Origin: Hoeflea sp. | GTDB lineage: Bacteria > Pseudomonadota > Alphaproteobacteria > Rhizobiales > Rhizobiaceae | Assembly: GCF_014359905.1 (NCBI RefSeq) | Contig: NZ_JACIYP010000030.1 | Span: forward strand, 1-49,931 | Direction: 5' to 3' | DNA: 49,931 nt | Shown here: piece after piece, positions 8,227 to 16,249 of the stretch | How positions within the stretch are numbered: the first letter of the stretch is position 1 | Layout: the number at the start of each line of letters is the position of its first letter | Made by a program: the position numbers and the translations under genes | Notes under the pieces: model-generated | Told to the model about the DNA's origin: nothing | The model's database searches: none | Seen by the model: only the letters and a program-made list of their open reading frames with translations

Positions 8227-9398
8227 GGGTAAGGGCTGAACTTATCTTTTTCGTAACCGGAATTGCCTGCCTTGTGCTTGCGGGCCCTGCGTTTGCACAG
8301 CAGGGGCAAGTGCTCACAGAGCTTGAAAACCAGGTTTCGTCTGCCGCTAAGGGATGGGAAACAACCATCATGGACGCGGCGAGATCTTTGTTCTGGATCC
8401 TTGCTGGAATAGAGGTCGGGATTGCCGCAGTGTGGCTCGCAATTCAGTCGGCATCACTCGACAGCTGGTTCGCCGAACTGGTTCGGAGGATCATGTTCAT
8501 CGGCTTCTTTGCTTTTGTCCTCGCCCAAGGACCGACCTTCGCGAAAGCTGTTGTCGACAGCCTTTACCAGATCGGGGCGGGTAGTGGATCGGCTTCGCCG
8601 GCAGAGGTCTTCGACGCAGGTATCCGTGTTGCATCGCAGATGTCGGAACAGGCGAAGTTCGGTGTTTTTGAGGACAATGCGCTTGCGATCGCGGCCGTTC
8701 TCGCCATGGGTATCGTTGTTATCTGCTTCTCGCTTGTCGCCGCGATCTTCGTGGCGGTTATGGTCGAAATGTATGTCGGCCTGCTCGCGGGCATGATCAT
8801 GCTGGGCCTTGGCGGTTCCTCGTTCACCAAGGACTTTTCTGTCCGATATCTGGTATACGCTTTTGGCGTTGGAATGAAGCTGATGGCCCTGGTGATGATA
8901 GCCAAGATCGGCTCCAATGTCCTCCTGGGCTTGGCACAGGCTCCAACTGCAGAATCCGAACAATTCATTACAACACTCGCGATCGCCGGTATCTCAGTCG
9001 TTGTCTTCATCATCGCGATGTATGTGCCAAACATCATCCAGGGCGTGGTGCAAGGCGCGTCAGTAACACGCGGAATGGAAACCATCAGCCATGGCGGGCA
9101 GACGGCCTCCTTTGCAGCCGGCGCCGCATTTTTGACGGCAGGAGCTGCGGGAGCTGGATTCGCAGCAGCACAGTCGGCGCGTGCAGGTGGATCATCCGTC
9201 GCCGGCGCAACTCTTCGCGGAATCGGCGCCAGTTTTGGATCCGGTGCAAAAGCCGCCGGATCCGCGGCAAAGGAGAAGGCGATTGGTTCACCCGGCGCCT
9301 ACGCCGGTTCAATCCTGGGCCTCGCCAACGCGAAACTGGATCAATCCCGTGGCAAGGGATCCTTGCCGGGCCAACCGCCTGAACGCCAGGACAAATAG
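8220..9398 (+). CDS. trbL: TrbL, VirB6-like polytopic inner-membrane channel protein
   Basis: A 392-residue integral membrane protein that forms the inner-membrane part of the DNA channel. After a signal-like start (VLAGPAFAQQ) there are about five or six hydrophobic helices (residues about 55-80, 90-110, 155-200, 210-235, 250-275). The tail is glycine/alanine rich with many GSGAKAAGSAAKEK-type residues. This arrangement is that of TrbL/VirB6. Its start overlaps trbK, and a 24-bp gap precedes trbF. Confidence 0.94.
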   Translation: MVRVRAELIFFVTGIACLVLAGPAFAQQGQVLTELENQVSSAAKGWETTIMDAARSLFWILAGIEVGIAAVWLAIQSASLDSWFAELVRRIMFIGFFAFVLAQGPTFAKAVVDSLYQIGAGSGSASPAEVFDAGIRVASQMSEQAKFGVFEDNALAIAAVLAMGIVVICFSLVAAIFVAVMVEMYVGLLAGMIMLGLGGSSFTKDFSVRYLVYAFGVGMKLMALVMIAKIGSNVLLGLAQAPTAESEQFITTLAIAGISVVVFIIAMYVPNIIQGVVQGASVTRGMETISHGGQTASFAAGAAFLTAGAAGAGFAAAQSARAGGSSVAGATLRGIGASFGSGAKAAGSAAKEKAIGSPGAYAGSILGLANAKLDQSRGKGSLPGQPPERQDK

Positions 9399-9422
9399 TA
9401 ATCTTCAGACAAGGAAACTCAT

Positions 9423-10085
9423 ATGGCAGCGCCACGCGCCCCGGAAAACCCGTACCTTGCCGCACGGCAAGAGTGGTCAGAACGCTACGGCTCTTATGTC
9501 AGAGCGGCCTCGGCCTGGCGAACGGTCGGTATTCTGAGCCTCGGCATGGCCGTGATCGGCTTTGGGTACGCACTCTACCTCAGCACACAGGTCAAACTTG
9601 TGCCGTATATCGTCGAGGTCGACAAACTCGGGAACACCGTTTCGGCGGGATTTCCGCAGCAGATCGAATATGCCGATGCCCGGGTCATCCGAGCGACGCT
9701 CGGAAGCTTCATTACGAGCTTCCGCTCCATAACCCCGGATGCCGTCGTCCAGAAGCAATATATCGACAGAACCTATGCGCTTCTGAGAACAAGCGATCCG
9801 TCGACCCAGAAGATCAACGCCTGGTTCCGTGGCAATTCTCCGTTCGAAAAGGCGGTGAACGCCACCGTCGCCATCGAGGTGAACAACATCGTCGCACTGT
9901 CGAACCAGACCTACCAGATCGACTGGACCGAGTATGAGCGGGATCGAAAGGGCAAGGAAATCGCCACACGCAGATTTCGCGGCATAGCGACTGTCGCGAT
10001 CACTGCACCCCAGGACGAGGCAACGATACGGCTCAATCCGATCGGCCTTTACGTCAAGGACTTCGACTGGACCGCGCAACTGTAA
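9423..10085 (+). CDS. trbF: TrbF, VirB8-like assembly factor
   Basis: A 220-residue bitopic inner-membrane protein that nucleates the secretion channel. It begins with a short cytoplasmic part containing [17 protein letters not shown], then one membrane helix near residues 36-55, then a periplasmic VirB8-type domain. ATG 9423 has AAGGA about eight nt upstream. It ends with the conserved [16 protein letters not shown] tail of Ti-type TrbF proteins. Neighbours trbL and trbG are on the same strand. Confidence 0.95.
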   Translation: MAAPRAPENPYLAARQEWSERYGSYVRAASAWRTVGILSLGMAVIGFGYALYLSTQVKLVPYIVEVDKLGNTVSAGFPQQIEYADARVIRATLGSFITSFRSITPDAVVQKQYIDRTYALLRTSDPSTQKINAWFRGNSPFEKAVNATVAIEVNNIVALSNQTYQIDWTEYERDRKGKEIATRRFRGIATVAITAPQDEATIRLNPIGLYVKDFDWTAQL

Positions 10086-10100
10086 GGGCAGGGGACTTCA

Positions 10101-10931
10101 ATGAATACAAGGATACACCGGGCAGCACTCTGCTGCGTGACGGCGTTCGCTCTTTGGAGTGTGGGAACGACATCGGGCTCTGCACAAAGCCTGACAACCA
10201 ATGAAGCGAAGGGAACTACCCTTTCCAACAAATGGCGCGGTCAGCGGGGACTGGTGACAACCGGCGCTGATGGAAAAGTCATCTTCCTCTTCGGTGAAAC
10301 GCAGCCTTCTGTTGTCTGCTCACCATTGCAGGTTTGTGACATCGAACTACAAGGCGGGGAGATTGTACGCGACGTGCTCGTAGGCGACACAGTGCGCTGG
10401 AAAATCGAACCGGCAACATCAGGTGCTGCAGGAGGTCAGGCAATTCACCTGATCGTCAAACCGTCGGAACCGGGTCTGATCACATCGATGGTGGTGACAA
10501 CGTCAAGGCGCACCTATCACATCCAGCTTAAATCGCACCCAAACCAGTACATGGCCCGCGTCGGCTTCGAGTATCCTGAAGATGCCGCAACGAAGCTGTC
10601 CGATATCAACGCCCGCATCCAATCGATGACAAATCCGGACGGTGGCGTGCCACCGGAGCACCTCGCTTTCTCGTATGCGCTGAGCGGCAGCGCGCCCTGG
10701 AAGCCAAAGCGCGTTTATTCAGATGGTCAGAAGACCTACATCCAGTTTCCGCGCATCCTCTCTGGCCAGGACGCGCCGGTTCTCTTCGTGGTTTCGGGCG
10801 GGAAAAACCGGATCGTCAACTACCGCATGAAGAACGACATGATGATTGTCGATTACAACGTCGACAAAGCCATTCTTGTTTCGGGCGTCGGCTGGCGCCA
10901 GCAAAAGATCACTATCCGGCGGGGAGGCTGA
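10101..10931 (+). CDS. trbG: TrbG, VirB9-like outer-membrane channel protein
   Basis: A 276-residue exported protein of the outer-membrane core complex, partner of TrbH (VirB7-like) and TrbI (VirB10-like). A signal peptide ends around [10 protein letters not shown]. The carboxy-terminal half has the VirB9/CagX repeats ([16 protein letters not shown] and [20 protein letters not shown]). It ends in [12 protein letters not shown]. The TGA is followed within 4 bp by trbH. Confidence 0.95.
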   Translation: MNTRIHRAALCCVTAFALWSVGTTSGSAQSLTTNEAKGTTLSNKWRGQRGLVTTGADGKVIFLFGETQPSVVCSPLQVCDIELQGGEIVRDVLVGDTVRWKIEPATSGAAGGQAIHLIVKPSEPGLITSMVVTTSRRTYHIQLKSHPNQYMARVGFEYPEDAATKLSDINARIQSMTNPDGGVPPEHLAFSYALSGSAPWKPKRVYSDGQKTYIQFPRILSGQDAPVLFVVSGGKNRIVNYRMKNDMMIVDYNVDKAILVSGVGWRQQKITIRRGG

Positions 10932-10934
10932 CCG

Positions 10935-11378
10935 ATGCGCTTGAACCTTTTGCCATTCGTTGCCGCCCTTATCCTTACCGGTTGCCAGACCGGGACCGAC
11001 GCCCTGACGGCGAGTGCTGCGCCTTCCACTGTGTCCGGCCCCGCAGCAAGCGCAATCGCTGGCGATCTGGCCGGACGCTTTGCCGAGCAGGCCGGGTCCA
11101 CCACCACCCCGATCAAGCTGCATACGGACACATCGGATTTTTCGACTGCGCTTGAAGCCGCGCTGAAGGGCTGGGGTTTTACTGTCTTGACGGATGACAC
11201 GGCTGATTCAGGGAACGACAACACCAAACCGATCGAGTTGGCGTATTCCCTGGTCGACTTCGACGGACAGGTACTGGCGAGACTATCCACTGAAACGCTC
11301 GAGCTTGGCCGGGCTTATGCGATCTTGGCTAGCGGCGCCACGCCGTCGAGCCCGCTCTCGTTGATGAAGCGAAGCTGA
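10935..11378 (+). CDS. trbH: TrbH, small outer-membrane lipoprotein of the core complex
   Basis: A 147-residue lipoprotein thought to anchor the outer-membrane ring. A hydrophobic start ends in the lipobox ILTGCQTG, with cysteine 17 as the acylation site. The remainder is weakly conserved. ATG 10935 follows a GGAGG-type site. Its location between trbG and trbI is the family position. It ends 12 bp before trbI. Confidence 0.9.
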   Translation: MRLNLLPFVAALILTGCQTGTDALTASAAPSTVSGPAASAIAGDLAGRFAEQAGSTTTPIKLHTDTSDFSTALEAALKGWGFTVLTDDTADSGNDNTKPIELAYSLVDFDGQVLARLSTETLELGRAYAILASGATPSSPLSLMKRS

Positions 11379-11390
11379 GGAAAGGCGATC

Positions 11391-12686
11391 ATGGTACAGT
11401 CGCTCCAGCTCGGCAATCCGAGCAACACCACGCAAGAAAAAGGCATGAAAAGGCTCAACCGTCTGCCGGTTTTCTTCGGGATTGGCATCACGGTGGTCGT
11501 GGCCGCCGTACTGGTCTACGGCATCTCTTCCCGTGGACTGCGGTTTGGCGAAAAAAACCCAAGTGAAGCAGGCTCAAACGTCCCGGCTTCGACCTTTGCT
11601 GATCAGATGAAGCGTGGGGTGAAAGACGGCATCATCGGCGATCGCGAAGAGCAGCCCGTATTCCAGCCCGCGCCCCCAACCCAGACAAAGGTGAAAACCA
11701 CGCCGGTTGAGGAAGAGCAGATAAAGCGGCAGGTCCGGGAAGAACGCCGGCCGCGGATGGAATCGGAGGAAGAATGGCTGGAGAGGCTTCGTCGCGAACA
11801 ACGCGAGCAGGTCCTTCGTGAACAGCAGCGCCAACGCATGGCGAGCCTCCAGGCCCGCGCAACGGCGTTGGACTCGCCGCTCAAGGTCAAAATCTCGGAG
11901 CTCGGAAATATCCCGACCGATATGCGGACATCTGACCGGCAACCGTCCAGCACCAGCAGCGCCTCTGATCTCTATGCCACGGCCATGAAATCCGGTCTCA
12001 TGGGTCAGAACGTCGATCCGAACGGCCAGACTTCGAAACAAGACTTCTTCAACGCCGACATCAAGGATCTTGGTTACCTGCCGAACCGGGTGGTTCCCCA
12101 ACAGTCGCGCTATGAGCTAAAGCGCGGCTCAGTCATCCCGGCGACGATGATTACCGGCATCATTTCCGATTTGCCGGGCCGGATCACAGCGCAGGTGAGC
12201 CAGCACGTCTACGATAGCGCCACCGGCCACTTTCTGTTGATCCCGCAGGGGACCAAACTGTTCGGTCGCTATGACAGCAAGGTTTCGTTTGGCCAGAGCC
12301 GGGTTCTCGTGGTTTGGACGGACATTATCTTCCCGAATGGCTCGACGTTGCAGATCGGCGGAATGGCTGGTGCGGACTCGAAGGGGTACAGCGGCTTCGC
12401 CGACAAGGTCAACAACCACTATCTTCGCACCTTCGGATCGGCAGCGCTCGTCGCACTGATCGGGACGGGTATCGACATGGCGGTTCCCGAGAGCTCCACG
12501 CTCGCTACCCAGGATACAGCTTCAGACGCAGCCCGGCGTAATTTCGCGGAGACCTTCGGCCGCGTCGCCGAGCAGACCATCACCAAGAGCCTGAATGTGC
12601 AGCCCACGATCCGGATCAGACCAGGCTACAAGTTCAATGTTCTGGTTGACCAGGATATCGTCTTCCCCGGACAATACAGTGGTTGA
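11391..12686 (+). CDS. trbI: TrbI, VirB10-like scaffold protein
   Basis: A 431-residue protein that spans both membranes and links energy from TrbB/TrbE to the outer-membrane ring. One membrane helix lies near residues 30-48, followed by a charged, proline-rich linker with REERRPRMESEEEWLERLRR-type coiled coil. The carboxy-terminal VirB10 domain carries VIPATMITGIISDLPGRI and LLIPQGTKLFGRYDSK. ATG 11391 has AGGAAAGG upstream. It is the last trb gene, and its final 165 bp are overlapped on the other strand by the AHL-synthase frame. Confidence 0.96.
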   Translation: MVQSLQLGNPSNTTQEKGMKRLNRLPVFFGIGITVVVAAVLVYGISSRGLRFGEKNPSEAGSNVPASTFADQMKRGVKDGIIGDREEQPVFQPAPPTQTKVKTTPVEEEQIKRQVREERRPRMESEEEWLERLRREQREQVLREQQRQRMASLQARATALDSPLKVKISELGNIPTDMRTSDRQPSSTSSASDLYATAMKSGLMGQNVDPNGQTSKQDFFNADIKDLGYLPNRVVPQQSRYELKRGSVIPATMITGIISDLPGRITAQVSQHVYDSATGHFLLIPQGTKLFGRYDSKVSFGQSRVLVVWTDIIFPNGSTLQIGGMAGADSKGYSGFADKVNNHYLRTFGSAALVALIGTGIDMAVPESSTLATQDTASDAARRNFAETFGRVAEQTITKSLNVQPTIRIRPGYKFNVLVDQDIVFPGQYSG

Positions 12687-13322
12687 TGGCGTGTTGTTGC
12701 GCGGACAATAACCTGCATAGAGGGGAACTGAGACACCGAGCGCCTGCTGCATCAGTGCGCGAACGGCCTCAGAAACCTCGAAGATACCGCAGCAAACCGG
12801 AGAGCGACCATACCCGTCAGCACGTCCAACTTCTTCAACAGCCAGGCCCGCCCTGCGATAGACCCGCGCCAGGTGCGGTTCGTAATTGGAGACCAGCACC
12901 TGGATGCCATGGCTCAACCCACATTCGCACAACGCCAGCAGCAGCATGCCGAAAGCCCTCCCTGTTTCCAATCCTGGGAAGTCCTTGGAGAGCGTTTTCT
13001 CATCGAGACACATTCTTGTTCCCTCGAAAATGCCAGGCGCAATCAGGCTTGCTCCCGCGAAAGTGTCGCGGAAGACATCGTAGAGAAGCGTGGGCCCCGT
13101 TGTTGGCATCAGTCGTAGCGTTCCATAAAGACGATCCGCGCGATCATTGCACCACATCAAATAAGCCGGCCGCAGGTCATCATATTCGTCGCGTTCGCAA
13201 TCCCCCTCCATCGTAACGGCCCAACCGAGTTGGTCATGAAATACGCGCTTGCGCAGCCGAAACGCCTGATCCATGAGGGACTTGTAACGGTTGTATTGAT
13301 GCGCCTGAATCAAAATGAACAA
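12522..13322 (-). CDS. cinI: Acyl-homoserine-lactone synthase, CinI type
   Basis: LuxI-family enzyme that makes an N-acyl-homoserine lactone signal from S-adenosylmethionine and acyl-ACP. Family marks include RLRKRVFHDQLGW, MPTTGPTLLYDVFRDTF, EGTRMCLDE and a carboxy-terminal VSNYEPHLARVYRRAGL. From memory it resembles rhizobial CinI (long 3-hydroxy-acyl signals) much more than Ti-plasmid TraI; that is recall, not a search. It starts with TTG at 13322, supported by GGAGG seven nt upstream. The frame is 266 codons, about 50-60 longer than usual. The extra tail lies antisense to the end of trbI, so the normal stop appears lost. A CinR-type regulator lies directly upstream on the same strand. Confidence 0.88.
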   Translation of the reverse strand: MFILIQAHQYNRYKSLMDQAFRLRKRVFHDQLGWAVTMEGDCERDEYDDLRPAYLMWCNDRADRLYGTLRLMPTTGPTLLYDVFRDTFAGASLIAPGIFEGTRMCLDEKTLSKDFPGLETGRAFGMLLLALCECGLSHGIQVLVSNYEPHLARVYRRAGLAVEEVGRADGYGRSPVCCGIFEVSEAVRALMQQALGVSVPLYAGYCPRNNTPSTTVLSGEDDILVNQNIELVAWSDPDRGLHIQALGDGLLGDAAEGLREITPGCV

Positions 13323-13441
13323 GGGTTTTCCTCCAGCTGTTGATCTCTTTGCCGGAAAATGGCGGCTTGCCGCAGCTCACGAAATTCCCGCACATGGGCA
13401 CACTTAAATGCGGGTATTGTCAGAACTACGCAGCGGTCAGC
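13323..13441 (-). promoter_or_regulatory. Promoter region of the AHL synthase
   Basis: A 119-bp gap between the LuxR gene and the synthase. It holds inverted repeats that could be regulator sites: CCCGCA/TGCGGG arms at about 13387-13414 and GCGGCTTGCCGC at about 13363-13374. The repeat nearest the regulator could instead be its transcript end. No clear -35/-10 pair was assigned. Confidence 0.35.
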
Positions 13442-14161
13442 TCATATCGAGATCAGGCGCAGCTTCAGGGCAAGGGTGGCCGCCGCAGAGACTGTCCCGC
13501 AACCGAGTTTCGTCCTGGCCGACTTTAGGTAACTGCGAGTCGTATGGTGCGAGAGACCAAGAATGAGCGCGATGTCCTTGCAATCCTTGCCGAGCCCGCT
13601 CCAATACAGGCACTCACGCTCCCGTGGGCTCAGGGCCGGGATCGGATCACTCTCTCCGTGCAGCTCGAAGACTGCCATCTGGTGCACGAGATATGCGAGA
13701 TCGACCCATTCGCTCCGGTGCAGATCGAGCAGAACGTTCCAGTCTTCAGCGGACGTGTTCGAATTGAAAGACAGAATGGCGCGCCGGCCGGCTTTATCCG
13801 AAATCGGAATGGAGAAGCCGAAGCGGCCGACACCATGGCGCATTGCGTCCTCTAAGAACGTGAGCGTTTCGGACGCGAACTCGAGCTCTCGCCAATCGAA
13901 TGGCAGCTGGCGCAGAAATCCCTCCCGCGCCACCGGATCGATGTGGACATAGCCCTTGAGCAAGTAAGTGGACACCCACGCAGCCGGGTAGGTCGTCCGC
14001 ACGAACGGGGCGTCGAAATTACCGACCACAGTGGAAGCGAGATGGTAGGTAGTGAAATCCACGCGATAGACGGACTGTATCAAATGGAGGGCTTCGTTTA
14101 CCGAGCCTGCGGTCCCAAGGTGCGCTTTGACGCTTGTGAAATCGGAGGGGTATCCTGTCAC
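13442..14161 (-). CDS. cinR: LuxR-family quorum-sensing regulator, CinR type
   Basis: A 239-residue transcription factor with an amino-terminal autoinducer-binding domain and a carboxy-terminal LuxR helix-turn-helix (ALSPRERECLYWSGLGK, then IALILGLSHHTTRSYLKSAR). The ligand-pocket residues of the family are visible as W, Y, D and W in AAWVSTYLLKG, HIDPVAR and FDWREL. It resembles rhizobial CinR from memory. It starts with GTG 14161, with GGAAA about seven nt upstream. It lies just upstream of the synthase on the same strand, the cinRI order. The IS3-family element begins 195 bp further upstream, which may have affected its promoter. Confidence 0.88.
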   Translation of the reverse strand: MTGYPSDFTSVKAHLGTAGSVNEALHLIQSVYRVDFTTYHLASTVVGNFDAPFVRTTYPAAWVSTYLLKGYVHIDPVAREGFLRQLPFDWRELEFASETLTFLEDAMRHGVGRFGFSIPISDKAGRRAILSFNSNTSAEDWNVLLDLHRSEWVDLAYLVHQMAVFELHGESDPIPALSPRERECLYWSGLGKDCKDIALILGLSHHTTRSYLKSARTKLGCGTVSAAATLALKLRLISI

Positions 14162-14356
14162 TTTACATTTCCAACACTGCGACCCGGCGATCCGCCGCGC
14201 ATATCGGATGATCGATCAAACGTGTTCGGCAGAGATGAGGCATTTCAGGAGCTGGTGATTTATGCCGCTTGTTCTCGGAGAGCAACACAACTTTTCGATG
14301 AGGAAAAGGTCAAGCAATGCCGAGGTTAATTTAGTTGGACGAATGAACGTAATCTG
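14162..14356. other. Upstream region of cinR up to the IS boundary
   Basis: No gene is evident in these 195 bp. The stretch should hold the cinR promoter and ends with the CTG (14354-14356) that was duplicated when the IS3-family element inserted. Confidence 0.4.
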
Positions 14357-14415
14357 TGAATAGCCCCTAGATTTGTGGACGCCTTCTTCCCTAAATTTGA
14401 GGCAAGGAGGCCATT

Positions 14416-14685
14416 ATGGGGTCTGGCAATTTTACTGATGAGTTCAAGCGCGATGCTGTCGCGCAGATCACTGAGCGGGGCTATCCGGTTGCGGAGGTTT
14501 CCAAACGGCTCGGTGTGAGCCCGCACTCGCTCTATGCGTGGAAGAAGAAGTTCTCGAAGCCATCGGGAGGCGATGGAGATCAGGCGGCTGAGATACGTTG
14601 TCTGAAGAAGGAGCTGGCGCGCGTCACTGAGGAACGCGACATCTTAAAAAAAGCCACCGCGTATTTCGCCAAGGATGCAAAGTGA
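14416..14685 (+). CDS. IS3-family OrfA, helix-turn-helix DNA-binding protein
   Basis: An 89-residue protein of the IS3-family orfA type. The helix-turn-helix VAEVSKRLGVSPHSLYAWKK lies near residues 24-45, followed by a leucine-zipper-like coil (IRCLKKELARVTEERDILKK). It carries an A7 run at 14645-14651 in the codons for LKK. A -1 slip there would join orfA to the orfB frame and make the fused transposase, as is standard for IS3 elements. The start is ATG 14416. Confidence 0.9.
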   Translation: MGSGNFTDEFKRDAVAQITERGYPVAEVSKRLGVSPHSLYAWKKKFSKPSGGDGDQAAEIRCLKKELARVTEERDILKKATAYFAKDAK

Positions 14686-15542
14686 GATACGCGTTCGTGG
14701 CCGAGCATCGCCAGCAGTTTGCTGTGCGCGCGATGTGTCGCTGCCTGCGCATCCGCCCCAGCGGTTTTTATGCCTGGCTGAAGGCTCCATTGAGCAAACG
14801 GGCTCGGGAAGACGCACGTCAGACCGAACTCCTCAACAGGGCGTGGAACGAGAGCGGCAGGGTCTATGGCTATCGCAAGCTGCATGACGACCTTCTCGAT
14901 CAGGGAGAAACCGCCTGCGCCAACCGTATTGCCCGTCTTGCAAAGCTGGCCGGGATCAAGGCGCAGATCGGCTATAAGCGCCGTCCTGGCTCTTATGGCG
15001 GCAAGCCGTCAGTTGTTGTCGACAACACTCTTGCCCGGCAGTTCGATGTCGATGCGCCGGACAGGGCGTGGGTGACAGACATAACCTACATCCGTACCCA
15101 GGAGGGCTTTGCCTATCTGGCCGTGGTGATCGACCTGTTCTCGCGCCGCGTAATCGGCTGGTCATTGCAGAGCCGCCAGACCACCGACGTCGTGCTGCAG
15201 GCATTGCTGATGGCGGTGTGGCGTCGGAAGCCGAAGAACAGCGTTCTGGTCCATTCCGATCAGGGTTCGCAATTCACCAGCATGGACTGGGCGGCCTTCC
15301 TGAAGCACCACAATCTTGAGCATTCGATGAGCCGGCGCGGAAACTGCCACGACAACGCCGTGGCAGAGAGCTTCTTCAATCTGCTCAAGCGTGAGCGGAT
15401 ACGGCGCAAAACCTATCGAACACGCCAAGAGGCAAGGCAAGACGTGTTCGACTACATTGAAATGTTCTACAACCCAAAACGGAAGCACGTCAGGAACGGG
15501 ATGCTGTCACCCGTGGAGTTCGAACGGCAGCAGGAAATGTAA
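14682..15542 (+). CDS. IS3-family OrfB, DDE transposase catalytic part
   Basis: A 286-residue integrase-fold protein. The three acidic residues are visible as D in WVTDITYI, D in VHSDQGSQF and E in VAESFFNLLK, with the typical spacing of the family. The carboxy end has YNPKRKHVRNGMLSPVEFE. The frame is -1 relative to orfA and overlaps it by 4 bp. It may start alone at GTG 14682, or be made as OrfAB by frameshifting on the A7 run. Confidence 0.93.
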   Translation: MRYAFVAEHRQQFAVRAMCRCLRIRPSGFYAWLKAPLSKRAREDARQTELLNRAWNESGRVYGYRKLHDDLLDQGETACANRIARLAKLAGIKAQIGYKRRPGSYGGKPSVVVDNTLARQFDVDAPDRAWVTDITYIRTQEGFAYLAVVIDLFSRRVIGWSLQSRQTTDVVLQALLMAVWRRKPKNSVLVHSDQGSQFTSMDWAAFLKHHNLEHSMSRRGNCHDNAVAESFFNLLKRERIRRKTYRTRQEARQDVFDYIEMFYNPKRKHVRNGMLSPVEFERQQEM

Positions 15543-15668
15543 CCTGAGGGCGTCCACGAAACTCGGGGCTATTCACTGTTTCAGTTTGAACACGAAAGCG
15601 ACAACCACGCCTGCCTTCTTTTTTCAATCTTCCACAACGAGCAGACCTCCTGCGCCAACAAATCTGCG

Positions 15669-15698
15669 GTGGCGCCGAGGAGGATAGGCCGCTATAAA
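15669..15698 (+). promoter_or_regulatory. Putative promoter of the traM leader RNA
   Basis: TATAAA at 15693-15698 is a good -10 box. A weak -35 candidate (GTGGCG) lies 18 bp upstream. The start expected 6-7 bp after the -10 box falls at 15704-15706, exactly where the first RNA hairpin begins. Confidence 0.45.
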
Positions 15699-15703
15699 CG
15701 CTG

Positions 15704-15932
15704 GTGAGACAGTACGCACTGTCTCCGGGCTTTGTAACCCGAAGCACACCGGTTTGGCACCCGCCGTTAGGGTGCCGAATTCCTCGACCTATGGTCGGGG
15801 AGCCGTGGACGTATGTCCAGGTTCCTCGGAACTAAAGGTCCATGGGCTGAGTGTGCTCGGTTACAAACTCCCCGATCACCAGGGGTCAGGAACTATGCGG
15901 GGGCGTACCGCGCATTCCTGTTTTGGGAGTTG
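15704..15932 (+). ncRNA. Highly structured RNA leader upstream of traM (novel candidate)
   Basis: No gene is seen here, but the plus strand folds extensively. H1 is 8 bp (706-713 with 718-725, loop ACGC; last three digits of 15xxx). A long-range stem pairs 731-749 with 851-867: 17 pairs with two single-base bulges. Inside it lie P2 (752-762 with 770-780), P3 (781-789 with 793-801, 3-nt loop) and P4 (802-810 with 815-822, GTAT loop, one bulged G). A further hairpin, 870-873 with 882-885, follows. Wobble pairs in P2, P3 and P4 are G-U only as plus-strand RNA. Bases 866-872 (AACTCCC) exactly complement the traM ribosome binding site at 15925-15931. I read it as a cis-regulatory leader of traM; a separate small RNA is possible. 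I do not recognise its class. Confidence 0.65.
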
Positions 15933-15935
15933 AAC

Positions 15936-16235
15936 ATGGATGCCGATGACCGATTGAATGGCGAGGCGGTCGATCTGAAGCCGCTGGTAGGGCTCCTGCA
16001 TGGGCTTCCGTCATCAATCATTGAGCGCCTCACGGTCGATGCAATCCACGAGCATCGCACATTGTTGGAGCAGGCTGAAAACCTGTTCAATGAACTGCCC
16101 GCTGAGGTCAAAGCCGGCAAGGAAGCTGGTAGCAATGCCCATGTTGCCTATCTCGAAACAACCATCAGGTTGCACGCGCAAATGTCGGCCTTGACGACCC
16201 TGCTTCACATTCTGGGCTACACGCCAAAGGTCTGA
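15936..16235 (+). CDS. traM: TraM, antiactivator of TraR
   Basis: A 99-residue protein that binds TraR and blocks its DNA binding, setting the quorum threshold for conjugation. Family features include VDLKPLVGLLHGLP near the start, LTVDAIHEHRTLLEQAENLF, and the conserved HAQMSALTTLLHILGYTPKV end. ATG 15936 has GGGAG about six nt upstream; the frame stays open to 15813 but that stretch is the structured leader. It is convergent with traR, stops 14 bp apart, as in Ti plasmids. No tra box was found in front; the structured RNA is the visible control element. Confidence 0.92.
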   Translation: MDADDRLNGEAVDLKPLVGLLHGLPSSIIERLTVDAIHEHRTLLEQAENLFNELPAEVKAGKEAGSNAHVAYLETTIRLHAQMSALTTLLHILGYTPKV

Positions 16236-16249
16236 ACCGCCGGACCGCC

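Larger units (their letters stand above)
14357..15575 (+). mobile_element. Complete IS3-family insertion sequence (1219 bp)
   Basis: The ends are imperfect 27-bp inverted repeats (14357-14383 and 15549-15575, 24 of 27 matching) that start TG and end CA. They are flanked by a 3-bp direct repeat CTG (14354-14356 and 15576-15578), the duplication size of this family. Inside are overlapping orfA and orfB. Everything looks intact, so it may be recent and active. It sits between the cinRI pair and the traM leader RNA. Confidence 0.93.

Noticed and set aside
15799..15826. GAGCC...GGTTC hairpin resembling group II intron domain V
   Set aside because: It is too short, lacks the two-base bulge and there is no intron protein or other intron domain nearby.
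15669..15940. The leader read as a protein (frame open from 15813 into traM)
   Set aside because: The residues before MDADDRLNG do not match TraM, and the DNA is dominated by perfect stems.
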